Assembly: GCA_903842345.1 (NCBI GenBank)
Contig: CAIMLR010000007.1
Span: 186,001 to 250,000, forward strand
DNA length: 64,000 bases
From: an uncultured Myxococcales bacterium
GTDB lineage: Bacteria > Myxococcota_A > UBA9042
Direction: 5' to 3'
Both the position numbers and the translations under genes were made by a program. Shown in pieces: positions 26,230 through 35,015 of this stretch (its first letter is position 1; each line of letters opens with the position of its first letter). A model generated the notes under the pieces. That model was not told the origin of the DNA, did no database searches, and was given only the letters and a program-made list of their open reading frames with translations.

Positions 26230-27612
26230 CTATTTCATCGCCGCAGTGAACACGGTCCACAGCGGCTTGGTCTTGGGCACCAGATCCTGCGCGCCGTACC
26301 AGTACAGGCCCGCGAAGATGTAGCGCGGATTGGTGTTCGTATAGCCCATGTAATACTTCATGATCGTCGCATCGCCGGCCTTGCCGTACTCGCCAATGCC
26401 CACCAGCGCGTTGGGGAACATGTCGGCGAACGTCTGCACGATCGAGTCCAGATCCGCGTACGCCGGCTCCGGGCCATCACAGTCCATGCCGTAGATCGAC
26501 GGCGTCACGTAGTCGCTCTCCGTCTTGACGGCCGAGCTGATGTTCTTCTGGATCCACGCCACGTACGGGCCATGCGTGTCGGCGCACGTAGCCGTGTTCC
26601 AATACGGCGTGAACAGCGCCTTCTTGCCCGCCGATTTCACCACGTCCGTCGCCGCATCCGCCTGCGCGCTTGCGTTCGCCCCCAGCCAGTCGCCATTGCA
26701 CTCGTTGCAGATCTCCCAGATGTTGATCTGCGGCAACTGCGTCACGTAGTCCTGGAACCGCTGGCGGTACTGCGCCACCGTCATCAGGGAATTGTACGTT
26801 GAATCAGACGGTTGGCCGATAATCTCCGCATACGGCGCAATGGCCGCCACCGCCGCCGAGTAGTCGCTCGGCTGCAGCGGATAGTCAAAGACGATGCGCA
26901 CCCACGGCTTCACCGGCATGCTCTTGAGCGAGTCGACGATCGACGCCAAGCTACCCACCGAGTCCAGCGTCAAGCCGTAGACCAGGCCCTGTTTCGACGG
27001 CGGCGTCGCCCCTGCATCCGCGACAACCACTGGCCCCGTGTCCGGCACAACCGCGATATCCGGCACCGTCGGGCCCGTATCGGTCACGACCGGCGCGGTG
27101 TCAGGCGCAGGCCCCGTGTCCGTCACCGCGATGATGTCCTTCTTCTTGACACCCGCATCCGCCGTCACCACCGGCGGGGCCGTGTCCACGAACGTCGTCG
27201 GCGGCGAAGCGTCGACGATGATCACGGGCGGGCCGATATCCAGCTTCGTCGTCGGTCCCGAATCGACAATCACGACTGGCGGTCCCGCGTCGGGCGGCGG
27301 CGCCGTCGGCCCGGTATCGGTCGCGATCGGTTCGCCAACATCCACCAACACCGGCGGCTCGCCCACATCCGTCCCGTTGAGCGGCGGTCCCAGATCCGGG
27401 GCCGTCACAACGCCAGTATCCAACGTGGTCACCGGCGCGTTCGCGTCAACGACCTCCACGGCCACGAGCACGTCGACCGGCGGCTTGTTCTGGGTCTGCC
27501 CCGACGTCGTCTCCGCATCCAGCCCCGCAGCCGGCAGCGGCTTTGGCCCAACGCATCCTGGGAGGATCAGCGCAAGGACACACAACATCTCGACTTGATG
27601 AAGCGTTTTCAT
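26230..27612 (-). CDS. Glycosidase-like (clan GH-A type) lipoprotein with long Asp/Pro/Thr linker
   Basis: Predicted 460-residue lipoprotein (M-K-T-L-H-Q...L-P-G-C). ATG 27612 is set by AAGGAA upstream and the lipobox. Residues about 30-200 are a low-complexity linker built of V-T-D-T-G-P and P-P-V-V-I-V-D-type repeats. The C-terminal about 250 residues look like a TIM-barrel glycosidase: W-V-R-I-V-F-D-Y at the start, W-E-I-C-N-E-C-N-G-D-W carrying a candidate acid/base Glu, and G-I-G-E-Y-G-K carrying a candidate nucleophile. It is a close paralogue of the gene at 29011-29913, lacking only that gene's shorter linker. Substrate unknown; the assignment to clan GH-A is inference from motif spacing. 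Confidence 0.72.
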   Translation of the reverse strand: MKTLHQVEMLCVLALILPGCVGPKPLPAAGLDAETTSGQTQNKPPVDVLVAVEVVDANAPVTTLDTGVVTAPDLGPPLNGTDVGEPPVLVDVGEPIATDTGPTAPPPDAGPPVVIVDSGPTTKLDIGPPVIIVDASPPTTFVDTAPPVVTADAGVKKKDIIAVTDTGPAPDTAPVVTDTGPTVPDIAVVPDTGPVVVADAGATPPSKQGLVYGLTLDSVGSLASIVDSLKSMPVKPWVRIVFDYPLQPSDYSAAVAAIAPYAEIIGQPSDSTYNSLMTVAQYRQRFQDYVTQLPQINIWEICNECNGDWLGANASAQADAATDVVKSAGKKALFTPYWNTATCADTHGPYVAWIQKNISSAVKTESDYVTPSIYGMDCDGPEPAYADLDSIVQTFADMFPNALVGIGEYGKAGDATIMKYYMGYTNTNPRYIFAGLYWYGAQDLVPKTKPLWTVFTAAMK

Positions 27613-27874
27613 TGGGTTCCTTTGCATGCTCCATTTCTGAAGCTGTGGCGCCAGACACGCGTGCCATGGCACATCTGCTGGACGACCGGCCCGCTGCCCG
27701 GCCGCATCCCACCGCGCGCGGCGGATCAATACACGCAATGCCGCCACCGGCGTTGCGTCAACAGGAATTCGGCGGTTGAGGCGGTGCGGCGGACGCCAAT
27801 GCGCTGAGGCGAGGGTCACGCGTCCGGGCAAATGTTGCAGAGAGCAGGCGCGCAATGGGCGGGCGCAGCGATCG

Positions 27875-28936
27875 TCAGGTCAGCGGCGAGAACTCCGCCC
27901 AACCCTGCCAATCCGCGTAGGCGGCATCGACGCCAGGACAAACGGCGGTCGCGGCGCAGGATGCGCAAGCAGCTGACTTCGCGAGGTATGGATTGGCCGC
28001 GCTTGGCAATCGCTGGCCAGTCTGGAGGTCCAGACGCGCCTCCGTCAGATAGCGTTCCAGCGCCCAATCGCCGTGCTGCGGCAACAGGCACGGCGGCACA
28101 GCCTTGTGAATCAGCGTCACGTTCAGCGTCTGCGCCAAATCCAGCGCGCGCGCCACCGCGTGGGCCAGGTCCGCCATGCGCGGCACCAGCGTCTCCCGGT
28201 TCTTCTCAGCGCGCGACTGCACCTTGAGCGGCGACACCACCGCGGTCATCGGCCGACCGTAACGCTGCTGCAGGTCCGCCAGACGCCGGACGTAGTCCTC
28301 CAGCCCCGCCAGATTGTGCTGCGTCAAGACGGCGAAGAGAAAAAGCTCCACCTGCTGCGCCAACAGCTCGTGCAGCCCGGCCAGCAGCAGCTTGGGGGCC
28401 GTCCGGCTCGCCAACAGGACCGCCAGCACGTCGGGGTCAAAGCTGTCCAGCGAGAGGTGCACCATCGACACGTGGTGTTCGCGCAGTTGGGCGACAAACT
28501 CCGGCCGCGCCAACTTCACGCTCTTGGTCGCGAGGATAAGGTCCTGAAAGCCCATCGCGTGCGCGACGTCCGCCAGATGCAGGAAATCCGTGCGCGATGC
28601 CGCCTCGCCGCCGATGAACGTCAGCTTGCGGACGCCGACGGACTCCGCGTCCGCCATGCGCATGTACAGGTGCTCGCGCGCTTCCATGCGCACGTCCTTG
28701 TCGTCCGCGCCGCGCACAACCGAGCAGTACACGCAATGCAGCGGACACGCCGTGCCGACGTCCAGAAAAAACGACGGCGCATACCGCGCGGCAAAATGCT
28801 GCACCGCGGGCTGAGGATGCTCCGCCAGCGGCGGATCGCACGGCAGCGAGACCTCCAGCACCGGATGCTGGGCGCGCGCGGCCGTCAGCAGGCCGATACG
28901 CAGCGGGGGTGAAGTTGTCGGCGGCGCGTGAGTCAC
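27875..28936 (-). CDS. Radical SAM protein with C-terminal three-cysteine motif
   Basis: Predicted about 353-residue radical SAM enzyme. The AdoMet cluster motif C-P-L-H-C-V-Y-C lies near residue 62, followed by the G-G-E motif in T-F-I-G-G-E-A. The C-terminus has C-x2-C-x5-C-x-G and ends A-Y-A-D-W-Q-G-W-A-E-F-S-P, a probable auxiliary Fe-S site; the same ending occurs in the protein at 32341-33399. The start is uncertain: GTG 28936 is given, but GTG 29041, overlapping the upstream gene by 31 bases, is possible, and neither has a good ribosome-binding site. It lies between two paralogous glycosidase-like lipoprotein genes on the same strand. Substrate unknown. Confidence 0.8.
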   Translation of the reverse strand: MTHAPPTTSPPLRIGLLTAARAQHPVLEVSLPCDPPLAEHPQPAVQHFAARYAPSFFLDVGTACPLHCVYCSVVRGADDKDVRMEAREHLYMRMADAESVGVRKLTFIGGEAASRTDFLHLADVAHAMGFQDLILATKSVKLARPEFVAQLREHHVSMVHLSLDSFDPDVLAVLLASRTAPKLLLAGLHELLAQQVELFLFAVLTQHNLAGLEDYVRRLADLQQRYGRPMTAVVSPLKVQSRAEKNRETLVPRMADLAHAVARALDLAQTLNVTLIHKAVPPCLLPQHGDWALERYLTEARLDLQTGQRLPSAANPYLAKSAACASCAATAVCPGVDAAYADWQGWAEFSPLT

Positions 28937-29010
28937 GGACGGCAGCGTGCTTGCGGCCGTCGGCGGGGTCAAGGGCTGCGGCGGCGGCGTGACAGCGGCG
29001 TGACCATCGA

Positions 29011-29913
29011 TCAGCGCATCAGCGCGCTGAACACGCTCCACAGCGGCTGGCTCTTGGGCACCAGGTCCTGCGCGCCGTACCAGTACAAGCCGCCGAGAAT
29101 GAAGCGCGGGTTGGCGTTGCGGTAGTTGAGGTAGTGGGCAAGGATCGCGGCGTCGCCCTGCTTGCCGAATTCGCCGATGCCGACCTGCGCGTTGGGGAAC
29201 AGGTCAGCCAACGTCGCGACGATTCCGTCCAGTTCGGCGTAGCTGGGCTCGGGCCCATCGCATTCGTAGCCGTAGATCGACGGCATGACATAGTCGCTCT
29301 GGGTCATGACCGCCGAGCTGATGTGATCGCGCACCCAGGCCACGTACGGGCCGTGCTTGTCGGCACACGTCGGCGAATTCCAATACGGCGTGAACAGCGC
29401 CCGCTTCCCGGCAGACTTGACGACGTCCGTCGCAGCATCCGCCTGCGCCGCGGTGTTCTCGCCCGCCCAGTCGCCATTGCACTCGTTGCACGTCTCCCAG
29501 ATCCCGATCTCCGGCAGCCCGGCGACGTAAGCGGCAAAGCGCGCGCGGTACTGCGCCACGGTCATCTTGCCGGACTCCGTCGAATCAGACGGCTGGCCGA
29601 CGATCTCCGCGTACGGCGCAATCGCCCGCACCGCATCGGCGTAGTCCGCTGGCGGCCGCGGATAGTCAAAAACAATCCGCACCCACGGCTTGCGCGGCAG
29701 GCTCTTGAGCGCATCGACGATCGCCGGAAGCTGGTCCACCGCGTCCAAGGTCAGGCCAAAGACAAAACGCGACGGCGCGGGCGACGGCGCTGCAGTCTCC
29801 GCCAGCACGTCGGGCGCCGCGGGTGAATTCACTGGCGGTGTTCCGGCCGATCGCGCCGCACAGCCCGACGACGCCAACAGCAAACAGAGTGCGAATGTGT
29901 GGCAGCCTGACAT
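29011..29913 (-). CDS. Glycosidase-like (clan GH-A type) lipoprotein, paralogue of 26230-27612
   Basis: Predicted 300-residue lipoprotein (M-S-G-C-H-T...L-A-S-S-G-C lipobox). After a short Pro/Ala linker it has the same domain as the paralogue: F-G-L-T-L-D-A-V, W-V-R-I-V-F-D-Y-P, I-V-G-Q-P-S-D-S-T, W-E-T-C-N-E-C-N-G-D-W, V-V-K-S-A-G-K-R-A-L-F-T-P-Y-W-N, G-I-G-E-F-G-K and G-L-Y-W-Y-G-A-Q-D-L-V-P-K. Catalytic Glu candidates are kept in both copies. ATG 29913 is preferred to an earlier start at 30033 because of the lipobox. It is first of a three-gene minus-strand run with the radical SAM gene and the longer paralogue, divergent from the next lipoprotein gene. Confidence 0.72.
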   Translation of the reverse strand: MSGCHTFALCLLLASSGCAARSAGTPPVNSPAAPDVLAETAAPSPAPSRFVFGLTLDAVDQLPAIVDALKSLPRKPWVRIVFDYPRPPADYADAVRAIAPYAEIVGQPSDSTESGKMTVAQYRARFAAYVAGLPEIGIWETCNECNGDWAGENTAAQADAATDVVKSAGKRALFTPYWNSPTCADKHGPYVAWVRDHISSAVMTQSDYVMPSIYGYECDGPEPSYAELDGIVATLADLFPNAQVGIGEFGKQGDAAILAHYLNYRNANPRFILGGLYWYGAQDLVPKSQPLWSVFSALMR

Positions 29914-30073
29914 CTTGTACCCCACCGCTTGAACTGGCCCATGCGCGGGGCGCTCACCCAGAGGGAAGCACGCCACAGGGGGGCCGGCAAGCCCGATCGC
30001 GCTGGTCGCTGCGTTCCACGTCGCCGGACCCACACACTACTTCACACTTTCACCGGCATTCGCGGCGATTCAC

Positions 30074-30103
30074 TTGCAGTGGCGGTGGTTTTTTTTCTAA
30101 GCT
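30074..30103 (+). promoter_or_regulatory. Candidate promoter for the multi-CxxCH lipoprotein gene
   Basis: TTGCAG (30074-30079) and TAAGCT (30098-30103) are separated by 18 bases that include an eight-base T-run. The start codon lies 79 bases downstream. The 269-base divergent gap 29914-30182 otherwise shows nothing recognisable. Confidence 0.4.
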
Positions 30104-30182
30104 CCGGATGGCTGACCGCTTCTTCCACAAGTTCAAGCCAGGCCAGTCTTCCCGCCATCCGGTCTTCGTTCCAGGAGTTCCC

Positions 30183-32204
30183 ATGTCCGCTCGTGCGTTC
30201 TTGCGTCGCTTTGTCGTTTCGTCCCTCGCGCCCATGGCGTTGATTGCGCTGGCCTTGCCGGGCTGCGGCTCGGACACGGTCACGGGGCTGCCGGTTGGCG
30301 CCAACTCCGGGAACGCGCCAGTCGTGGGCGGCATCTGCGATCCCACAACCGGCGCGACGGCTTGCGTCGGTCAGGCGGTTCTCGGGTGCACGCCCGCCGG
30401 CACGTGGATCGTCCACCAGTCCTGCAGCACGGGGCAAAAATGCGTGCAGGCAGGTCCTGACGGCGCAACCGCAACGTGCGTGGGCTCAGCGGCCGACGCG
30501 GGTGGCGACGGCGGCGGCGAATGGGACGCCGGCAGCGGCAGCGACGCCGAGAGCGGTTGGGACGCGACCCTCGCCGACGCGACCGACAGCAGCGACACGG
30601 GACCGACGCTCGACGGCACGGCGACGGGCGGCAACTGCACGACCTATCAGGACGTCCAGGCGATCTTCCTCAACAACTGCAACGGCTGCCACAACCACAA
30701 ATTCGGCGATGCCTGCAACATGGCCGCCAACTACCCGCTCATCGCCGCGCGCGTGCAGAGCGGCAGCATGCCTCCGGGCGGCGGCTTGGGTGCTTCTGAC
30801 AAAGCGTTGGTCGCCGCATGGGCCGCTGGCCACGCCGTTTGCACGCCGGACCTGTGCCCGGGCGCGGACGCGGGCTCGACCGCCGATGCCGGCGCCAATC
30901 CGGATACGACGCTGAACGATGCGGTCGGTCCCGACACCCTGGCCGACACGATCGCGATCGCCGACACCAGCGCGGGCGACGCGGGCGGTCCGACGTGCGT
31001 CGGCTTCGCCGCGGTCAAGCCTGTGTTCGCCAACAACTGCTCAGGCGGCGGCTGTCACAGCTTCCAGAACACGTGCCCCGGACCGAGCGGCAAATACAGT
31101 TCGACCAACATCGGCAACGCCGTCCAGGCCGGCGCCATGCCTCCGGGCGGCGGCATCAGCGCGGCCGATCAGGCCACAATCGCCGCGTGGGTCCAGGGCG
31201 GCGCCACCTGCAACTGCCCGACGGTCGGCCCGGACGCCGGCTCGACCGACACCACCGTCGCCGACACGATCGGGGGCGATACGACCAGTGGCGACACGAC
31301 CGGCGCCGACACCGTCGGTCCCGGCCCCGACGGCGGCACCACGACGCCTGCCACGTGCGGCAATTTGCAGTGCGACGCCGGCGAGACGGCCGCCAACTGC
31401 CCGAGCGACTGCGGCGCGGAGAACACGTGCATCCTGAGCAACTGTCAGCAGCAGGCCAACACGTGCATCAACAGCACCAGCTGCCACGGTGCGTTCGCGT
31501 GCCAACAGGCGTGCGCGACGGGCGACACGGCGTGCCTGCAGGCGTGCCTGGTCGGCAAGAGCAACAAGACCAAGAACAACCTGAACAACCTGAACACGTG
31601 CATCGCCAACGCCAAGTGCACAAGCGGCGGCGGCGGCGGCACGACCACGGGCAGCGTGTGCGACGCGGCGTGCGGCGCGCAGGGCGGCACGGTCGGCGGC
31701 AAGGCTTGCTACTGCGACACGGCGTGCGCGCAGTACGGCGACTGCTGCAACGCGACCGGCACCGGCGTTGGCACGACGTGCACGGGCTCGACCTGCACCC
31801 AGTGCAATGGCGGCGTGACGCCGCCGCCCAACACCTGCGGCAACGGCACGTGCGACGCTGGCGAGACGACGGCCAATTGCCCCGCCGACTGCCCGCCCGC
31901 GCCCGCCGTCTGCGGCAATGGCGTCTGCGAGACCGGTGAGACGACCGCGACTTGCCCGGCGGACTGCCCGGCCAAGACGTGCACGACGTACGCCGACGTG
32001 CAGCAGATCCTGCTGCAGAACTGCAACGGCTGCCACGGCCACACGTTTGGCAACAGCTGCGCGGCGACCGCGGGCCATGACATCGCCGGCTGGGTCGCGA
32101 GCGGCCAGATGCCGACCAACAAGACGCTCTCGGCCGCCGACAAGGCCAAGATCGCCGCTTGGGCCGCCGCCAACAACGCGTGCACCACTGCGCAGTGCCC
32201 GTAA
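30183..32204 (+). CDS. Cys-rich lipoprotein with three CxxCH-type sites, GNGxCxxGE repeats and a somatomedin-B-like module
   Basis: Predicted 673-residue lipoprotein (lipobox L-P-G-C). Three haem-site-like motifs are seen: C-N-G-C-H near residue 166, C-S-G-G-G-C-H (one residue pair longer than CxxCH) near 286, and C-N-G-C-H near 614, each followed by an S-x-M-P-P/T-N segment and an A-W end like the cytochrome-c-like domains of surface proteins. Between them are Asp/Thr-rich linkers, three G-N-x-x-C-x-x-G-E-T-x-A-x-C-P-x-D-C repeats (near 392, 549, 576), and C-Y-C-D-T-A-C-A-Q-Y-G-D-C-C (about 505-520), which matches the core of a somatomedin-B domain. Covalent haem attachment is possible but unproven. 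The start is set by the signal peptide. Confidence 0.75.
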   Translation: MSARAFLRRFVVSSLAPMALIALALPGCGSDTVTGLPVGANSGNAPVVGGICDPTTGATACVGQAVLGCTPAGTWIVHQSCSTGQKCVQAGPDGATATCVGSAADAGGDGGGEWDAGSGSDAESGWDATLADATDSSDTGPTLDGTATGGNCTTYQDVQAIFLNNCNGCHNHKFGDACNMAANYPLIAARVQSGSMPPGGGLGASDKALVAAWAAGHAVCTPDLCPGADAGSTADAGANPDTTLNDAVGPDTLADTIAIADTSAGDAGGPTCVGFAAVKPVFANNCSGGGCHSFQNTCPGPSGKYSSTNIGNAVQAGAMPPGGGISAADQATIAAWVQGGATCNCPTVGPDAGSTDTTVADTIGGDTTSGDTTGADTVGPGPDGGTTTPATCGNLQCDAGETAANCPSDCGAENTCILSNCQQQANTCINSTSCHGAFACQQACATGDTACLQACLVGKSNKTKNNLNNLNTCIANAKCTSGGGGGTTTGSVCDAACGAQGGTVGGKACYCDTACAQYGDCCNATGTGVGTTCTGSTCTQCNGGVTPPPNTCGNGTCDAGETTANCPADCPPAPAVCGNGVCETGETTATCPADCPAKTCTTYADVQQILLQNCNGCHGHTFGNSCAATAGHDIAGWVASGQMPTNKTLSAADKAKIAAWAAANNACTTAQCP

Positions 32205-32340
32205 CCTGACCGGTCCCCACCGCACGCTCAAGCGCCCACGGAGTCGCGTGACACGGGCGTGACAGAGGTAGGTCGAGTCCCGCCGCCCCGGCTGGTACAG
32301 TGCTCTCCTGTGCTGACGGCGCCGTCCGTCGGGAGGGTCT

Positions 32341-33399
32341 ATGGTGCGCGAATCTCAGCAACCACCGCGCGTCGTGCAGGACGCATGCGCCCACGAGCAC
32401 GTGCCCGACGAAGCCGCGCGCAACGATGCCGGACAGACCATCTTTCCCGCGCTGATGACCGGCGGCGTGGAGCGCGCCTACAAGCTGGACTTGAAGCTCG
32501 GCTTCCGCTGCAACAACCGCTGCACGTTCTGCGTGCAAGGTGACAAACGCGACTACGTGGAAGATCTGACGACCGCGCAGGCGATTGAGCGACTGGAAGC
32601 GGCGCGCGAGACGTGCGATGGCCTGTTGCTCACCGGCGGCGAGATCACGATCCGCGACGACGTGCCGGAGATCATCCGCGCCGCCAAATCGCTGGGCTAC
32701 AAGCTGATTCAAGTGCAGACCAACGGTCGGCGTTTGGCCTACATGAGCTACTGCGAGGCGCTCGTGGAGGCGGGCGCCACGGAGTTCAATCCGTCCCTGC
32801 ACGGCCATATCGCGCCCCTGCACGACGGACTTGTGGGCGCCAAGGGCGCGTACAACCAGGTGATTCAAGGCCTGCGGAATCTGCAAAAACTCAACCAGAA
32901 AGTGCTGAGCCAGACGGTCATTACGCGGATGAACGTGATGCACCTGCGGGACATCGCCAATCTGCTCGTGCATCTGGGCGTGTGGCAGGTGCAGTTCGCG
33001 TTTGTGCACGCGCTGGGCACCGCCGCCAAGACGTGGGATCAGACCGTGCCGCGCTACCGGGACGTGCAGAAGCATCTGCCGCTGGCGTTGGACCTCGTGC
33101 GCGCGGCGGGGCGGAGCACGGTGACGGAAGCGGTGCCGTTCTGCTTCCTCAAAGGCCGCGAATGGGCCGCCGTGGAGCCTGGTCTCCCCGACACGACCGT
33201 GTACGACGGCGACGTGCGCATCGGCGACTACGCCCGCTACCGCCTGGAAGCCGGCAAAGCCCACGGTCCGCCGTGCGAAGTCTGCACGTGGCAATTCGCA
33301 TGCGAAGGCCCCTGGCACGAGTACCCCGACCGCTTTGGCTGGGACGAATTCGTTCCGCGCACCGATCCGCCGCCCTCCAAGTCCCAGGACACCCCATGA
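32341..33399 (+). CDS. Radical SAM protein, first of a translationally coupled pair
   Basis: Predicted 352-residue radical SAM enzyme. The AdoMet motif is C-N-N-R-C-T-F-C near residue 57, with L-L-L-T-G-G-E-I-T following as the Gly-Gly-Glu motif. The C-terminus P-C-E-V-C-T-W-Q-F-A-C-E-G-P-W-H-E-Y...G-W-D-E-F-V-P has C-x2-C-x5-C-x-G like the protein at 27875-28936, suggesting an auxiliary cluster and a shared subfamily. ATG 32341 follows GGGAGGG. Its stop overlaps the next radical SAM gene (ATGA). Paired radical SAM genes usually act on one peptide or protein; the substrate is not evident, and no small precursor gene was found nearby. Confidence 0.85.
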   Translation: MVRESQQPPRVVQDACAHEHVPDEAARNDAGQTIFPALMTGGVERAYKLDLKLGFRCNNRCTFCVQGDKRDYVEDLTTAQAIERLEAARETCDGLLLTGGEITIRDDVPEIIRAAKSLGYKLIQVQTNGRRLAYMSYCEALVEAGATEFNPSLHGHIAPLHDGLVGAKGAYNQVIQGLRNLQKLNQKVLSQTVITRMNVMHLRDIANLLVHLGVWQVQFAFVHALGTAAKTWDQTVPRYRDVQKHLPLALDLVRAAGRSTVTEAVPFCFLKGREWAAVEPGLPDTTVYDGDVRIGDYARYRLEAGKAHGPPCEVCTWQFACEGPWHEYPDRFGWDEFVPRTDPPPSKSQDTP

Positions 33400-34937
33400 C
33401 GCACCACACGCACCTGCCGATCGAGTCCCTGTCCATGCGCGGCCAGAAAGTGCTGGACCTGCTGCCATTTCGCCAGCGCACGGTCGACGGCGCGGTGCTG
33501 ATCTCCAATGATTTTGGCGATCACCTGTTCCTGAGCGACGTCGAGTATCAGGCGCTCGTCCGCGGCGACGTGGCCAACGAGGATCCGCTGCGGGCGCGGC
33601 TGAAGGCGGGCAATTTCCTCGCCCGCGAGCTGGACCGCGAGGCGATCACGGCGCGACTGCAGGAGAAGTACCGTTTTCTGCGCGCCGGTCCGAGCCTGCA
33701 CATCTTTGTCGTCACGCTGCGCTGCAACCACACCTGCCAGTACTGCCATGCCTCGCGCGCGCGGATGGACGCGCCAGACGTGGACATGAGCATCGAGACG
33801 GCCGAGCGCTGCGTCGATTTTGCCTTCGAGACGACGTCGCCGAGCCTGACGATCGAGTTCCAGGGCGGCGAGCCGCTGGCCAACTGGGCGGTCGTCGAGC
33901 ACATCATCGAATACGCGCGGCAGAAGAACGCGCTGGCTGGCAAGTCGCTGATGTTTGCGCTTGTGACAAACCTGTCGCTCATGGACGAGGAGAAGCTGGC
34001 GTATCTCATCGATCGGCGTGTGCAGATTTGCACGTCCCTCGACGGTCCGGCGGATCTGCACGATGGCCAACGCCTCTGGAAAGACGGCAAATCCCACGAC
34101 ACGACGGTGGACTGGATTCGCCGCATCAACCAGCACTACGTCGACGCCGGGATGGATCCGCACCTCTACCACATCGAGGCGCTGCCCACGATTACCCGCC
34201 AGACGCTGGCGCGCGGCAATGAGCTCGTTGAGCACTACGCGGCGCTCGGCTGCAAGAGCATCTTCCTGCGCAACCTCGATCCGTTCGGCTGGGGCGCAGC
34301 GGTCAAGAATCGCCTCGGCTACACGATGGAAGATTTCCTGGAGTTCTACCGCCAGACCTTCTTGCACATCGTCGAGATGAACCGCAACGGTCAGGACATG
34401 GTGGAACGCACCGCCGCGCTGCTCTTCAGCAAGATCATCGGCAACGTGGAGCCCAACTACCTGGACATTCGCAGCCCGTGCGGCGCTGGCATTGGCCAAT
34501 TGGCGTACAACCACGACGGCCGCATCTTCACTTGCGACGAAGGCCGGATGGTCGACCGCAGCGGCGACGACTGCTTCCAAATCGGCAACGTCCACGGCAC
34601 GAGCGGCGAAGGCATCGAGAAGGACCGCTACCGCGACGTTGTGAGCAGCCCGACCGTCCGCTCCATGGTCATGGCGTCCACGCTGGAAGGCCAGCCCGGC
34701 TGCAGCAGCTGCGTCTACAAGCCGTGGTGCGGCGTGTGCCCGGTGCACAACTACTGCGAGCAAGGCAGCATCCACGGCCGCATGGCGGACAGCACGTATT
34801 GCCAGAAGCACATGGGGATCTTCGATTTCCTCATGGAACGCGTCCACCGCGCCGATCCATTTGAAATGGCGCTGTTCCAGCGTTGGGCGACGCCGCGCGG
34901 GCAGCCGCACTACGTGCACGAAGCCGAGGCGCTCTGA
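33396..34937 (+). CDS. Radical SAM maturase-like protein (HxsB-like)
   Basis: Predicted 513-residue radical SAM protein. An N-terminal about 90-residue segment (F-R-Q-R-T-V-D-G-A-V-L-I-S-N-D-F-G-D-H-L-F-L-S) precedes the AdoMet motif C-N-H-T-C-Q-Y-C-H-A-S-R near residue 110 and I-E-F-Q-G-G-E-P-L. A further stretch F-L-R-N-L-D-P-F-G-W-G and a SPASM-like C-terminal Cys set (C-G-A-G...F-T-C-D-E-G...G-C-S-S-C-V-Y-K-P-W-C-G-V-C-P-V-H-N-Y) follow. This organisation matches, from memory, HxsB of the His-Xaa-Ser system, but no HxsA-like or HxsD-like gene is adjacent, so the precise system is open. ATG 33396 overlaps the preceding stop, so the two proteins are probably made together. Confidence 0.82.
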   Translation: MTHHTHLPIESLSMRGQKVLDLLPFRQRTVDGAVLISNDFGDHLFLSDVEYQALVRGDVANEDPLRARLKAGNFLARELDREAITARLQEKYRFLRAGPSLHIFVVTLRCNHTCQYCHASRARMDAPDVDMSIETAERCVDFAFETTSPSLTIEFQGGEPLANWAVVEHIIEYARQKNALAGKSLMFALVTNLSLMDEEKLAYLIDRRVQICTSLDGPADLHDGQRLWKDGKSHDTTVDWIRRINQHYVDAGMDPHLYHIEALPTITRQTLARGNELVEHYAALGCKSIFLRNLDPFGWGAAVKNRLGYTMEDFLEFYRQTFLHIVEMNRNGQDMVERTAALLFSKIIGNVEPNYLDIRSPCGAGIGQLAYNHDGRIFTCDEGRMVDRSGDDCFQIGNVHGTSGEGIEKDRYRDVVSSPTVRSMVMASTLEGQPGCSSCVYKPWCGVCPVHNYCEQGSIHGRMADSTYCQKHMGIFDFLMERVHRADPFEMALFQRWATPRGQPHYVHEAEAL

Positions 34938-35015
34938 ACGGTTTGAATCGGAAGCTTGCGCAGGGACGCGAGTCAGTGGATTCTCACGCCGGGGCGACAG
35001 CCCGCTGAGGATCGC

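Noticed and set aside
32205-32340. Small precursor-peptide gene for the radical SAM pair
   Set aside because: No frame with a ribosome-binding site or a core-like composition was seen in the gap; the segment looks like ordinary leader sequence.
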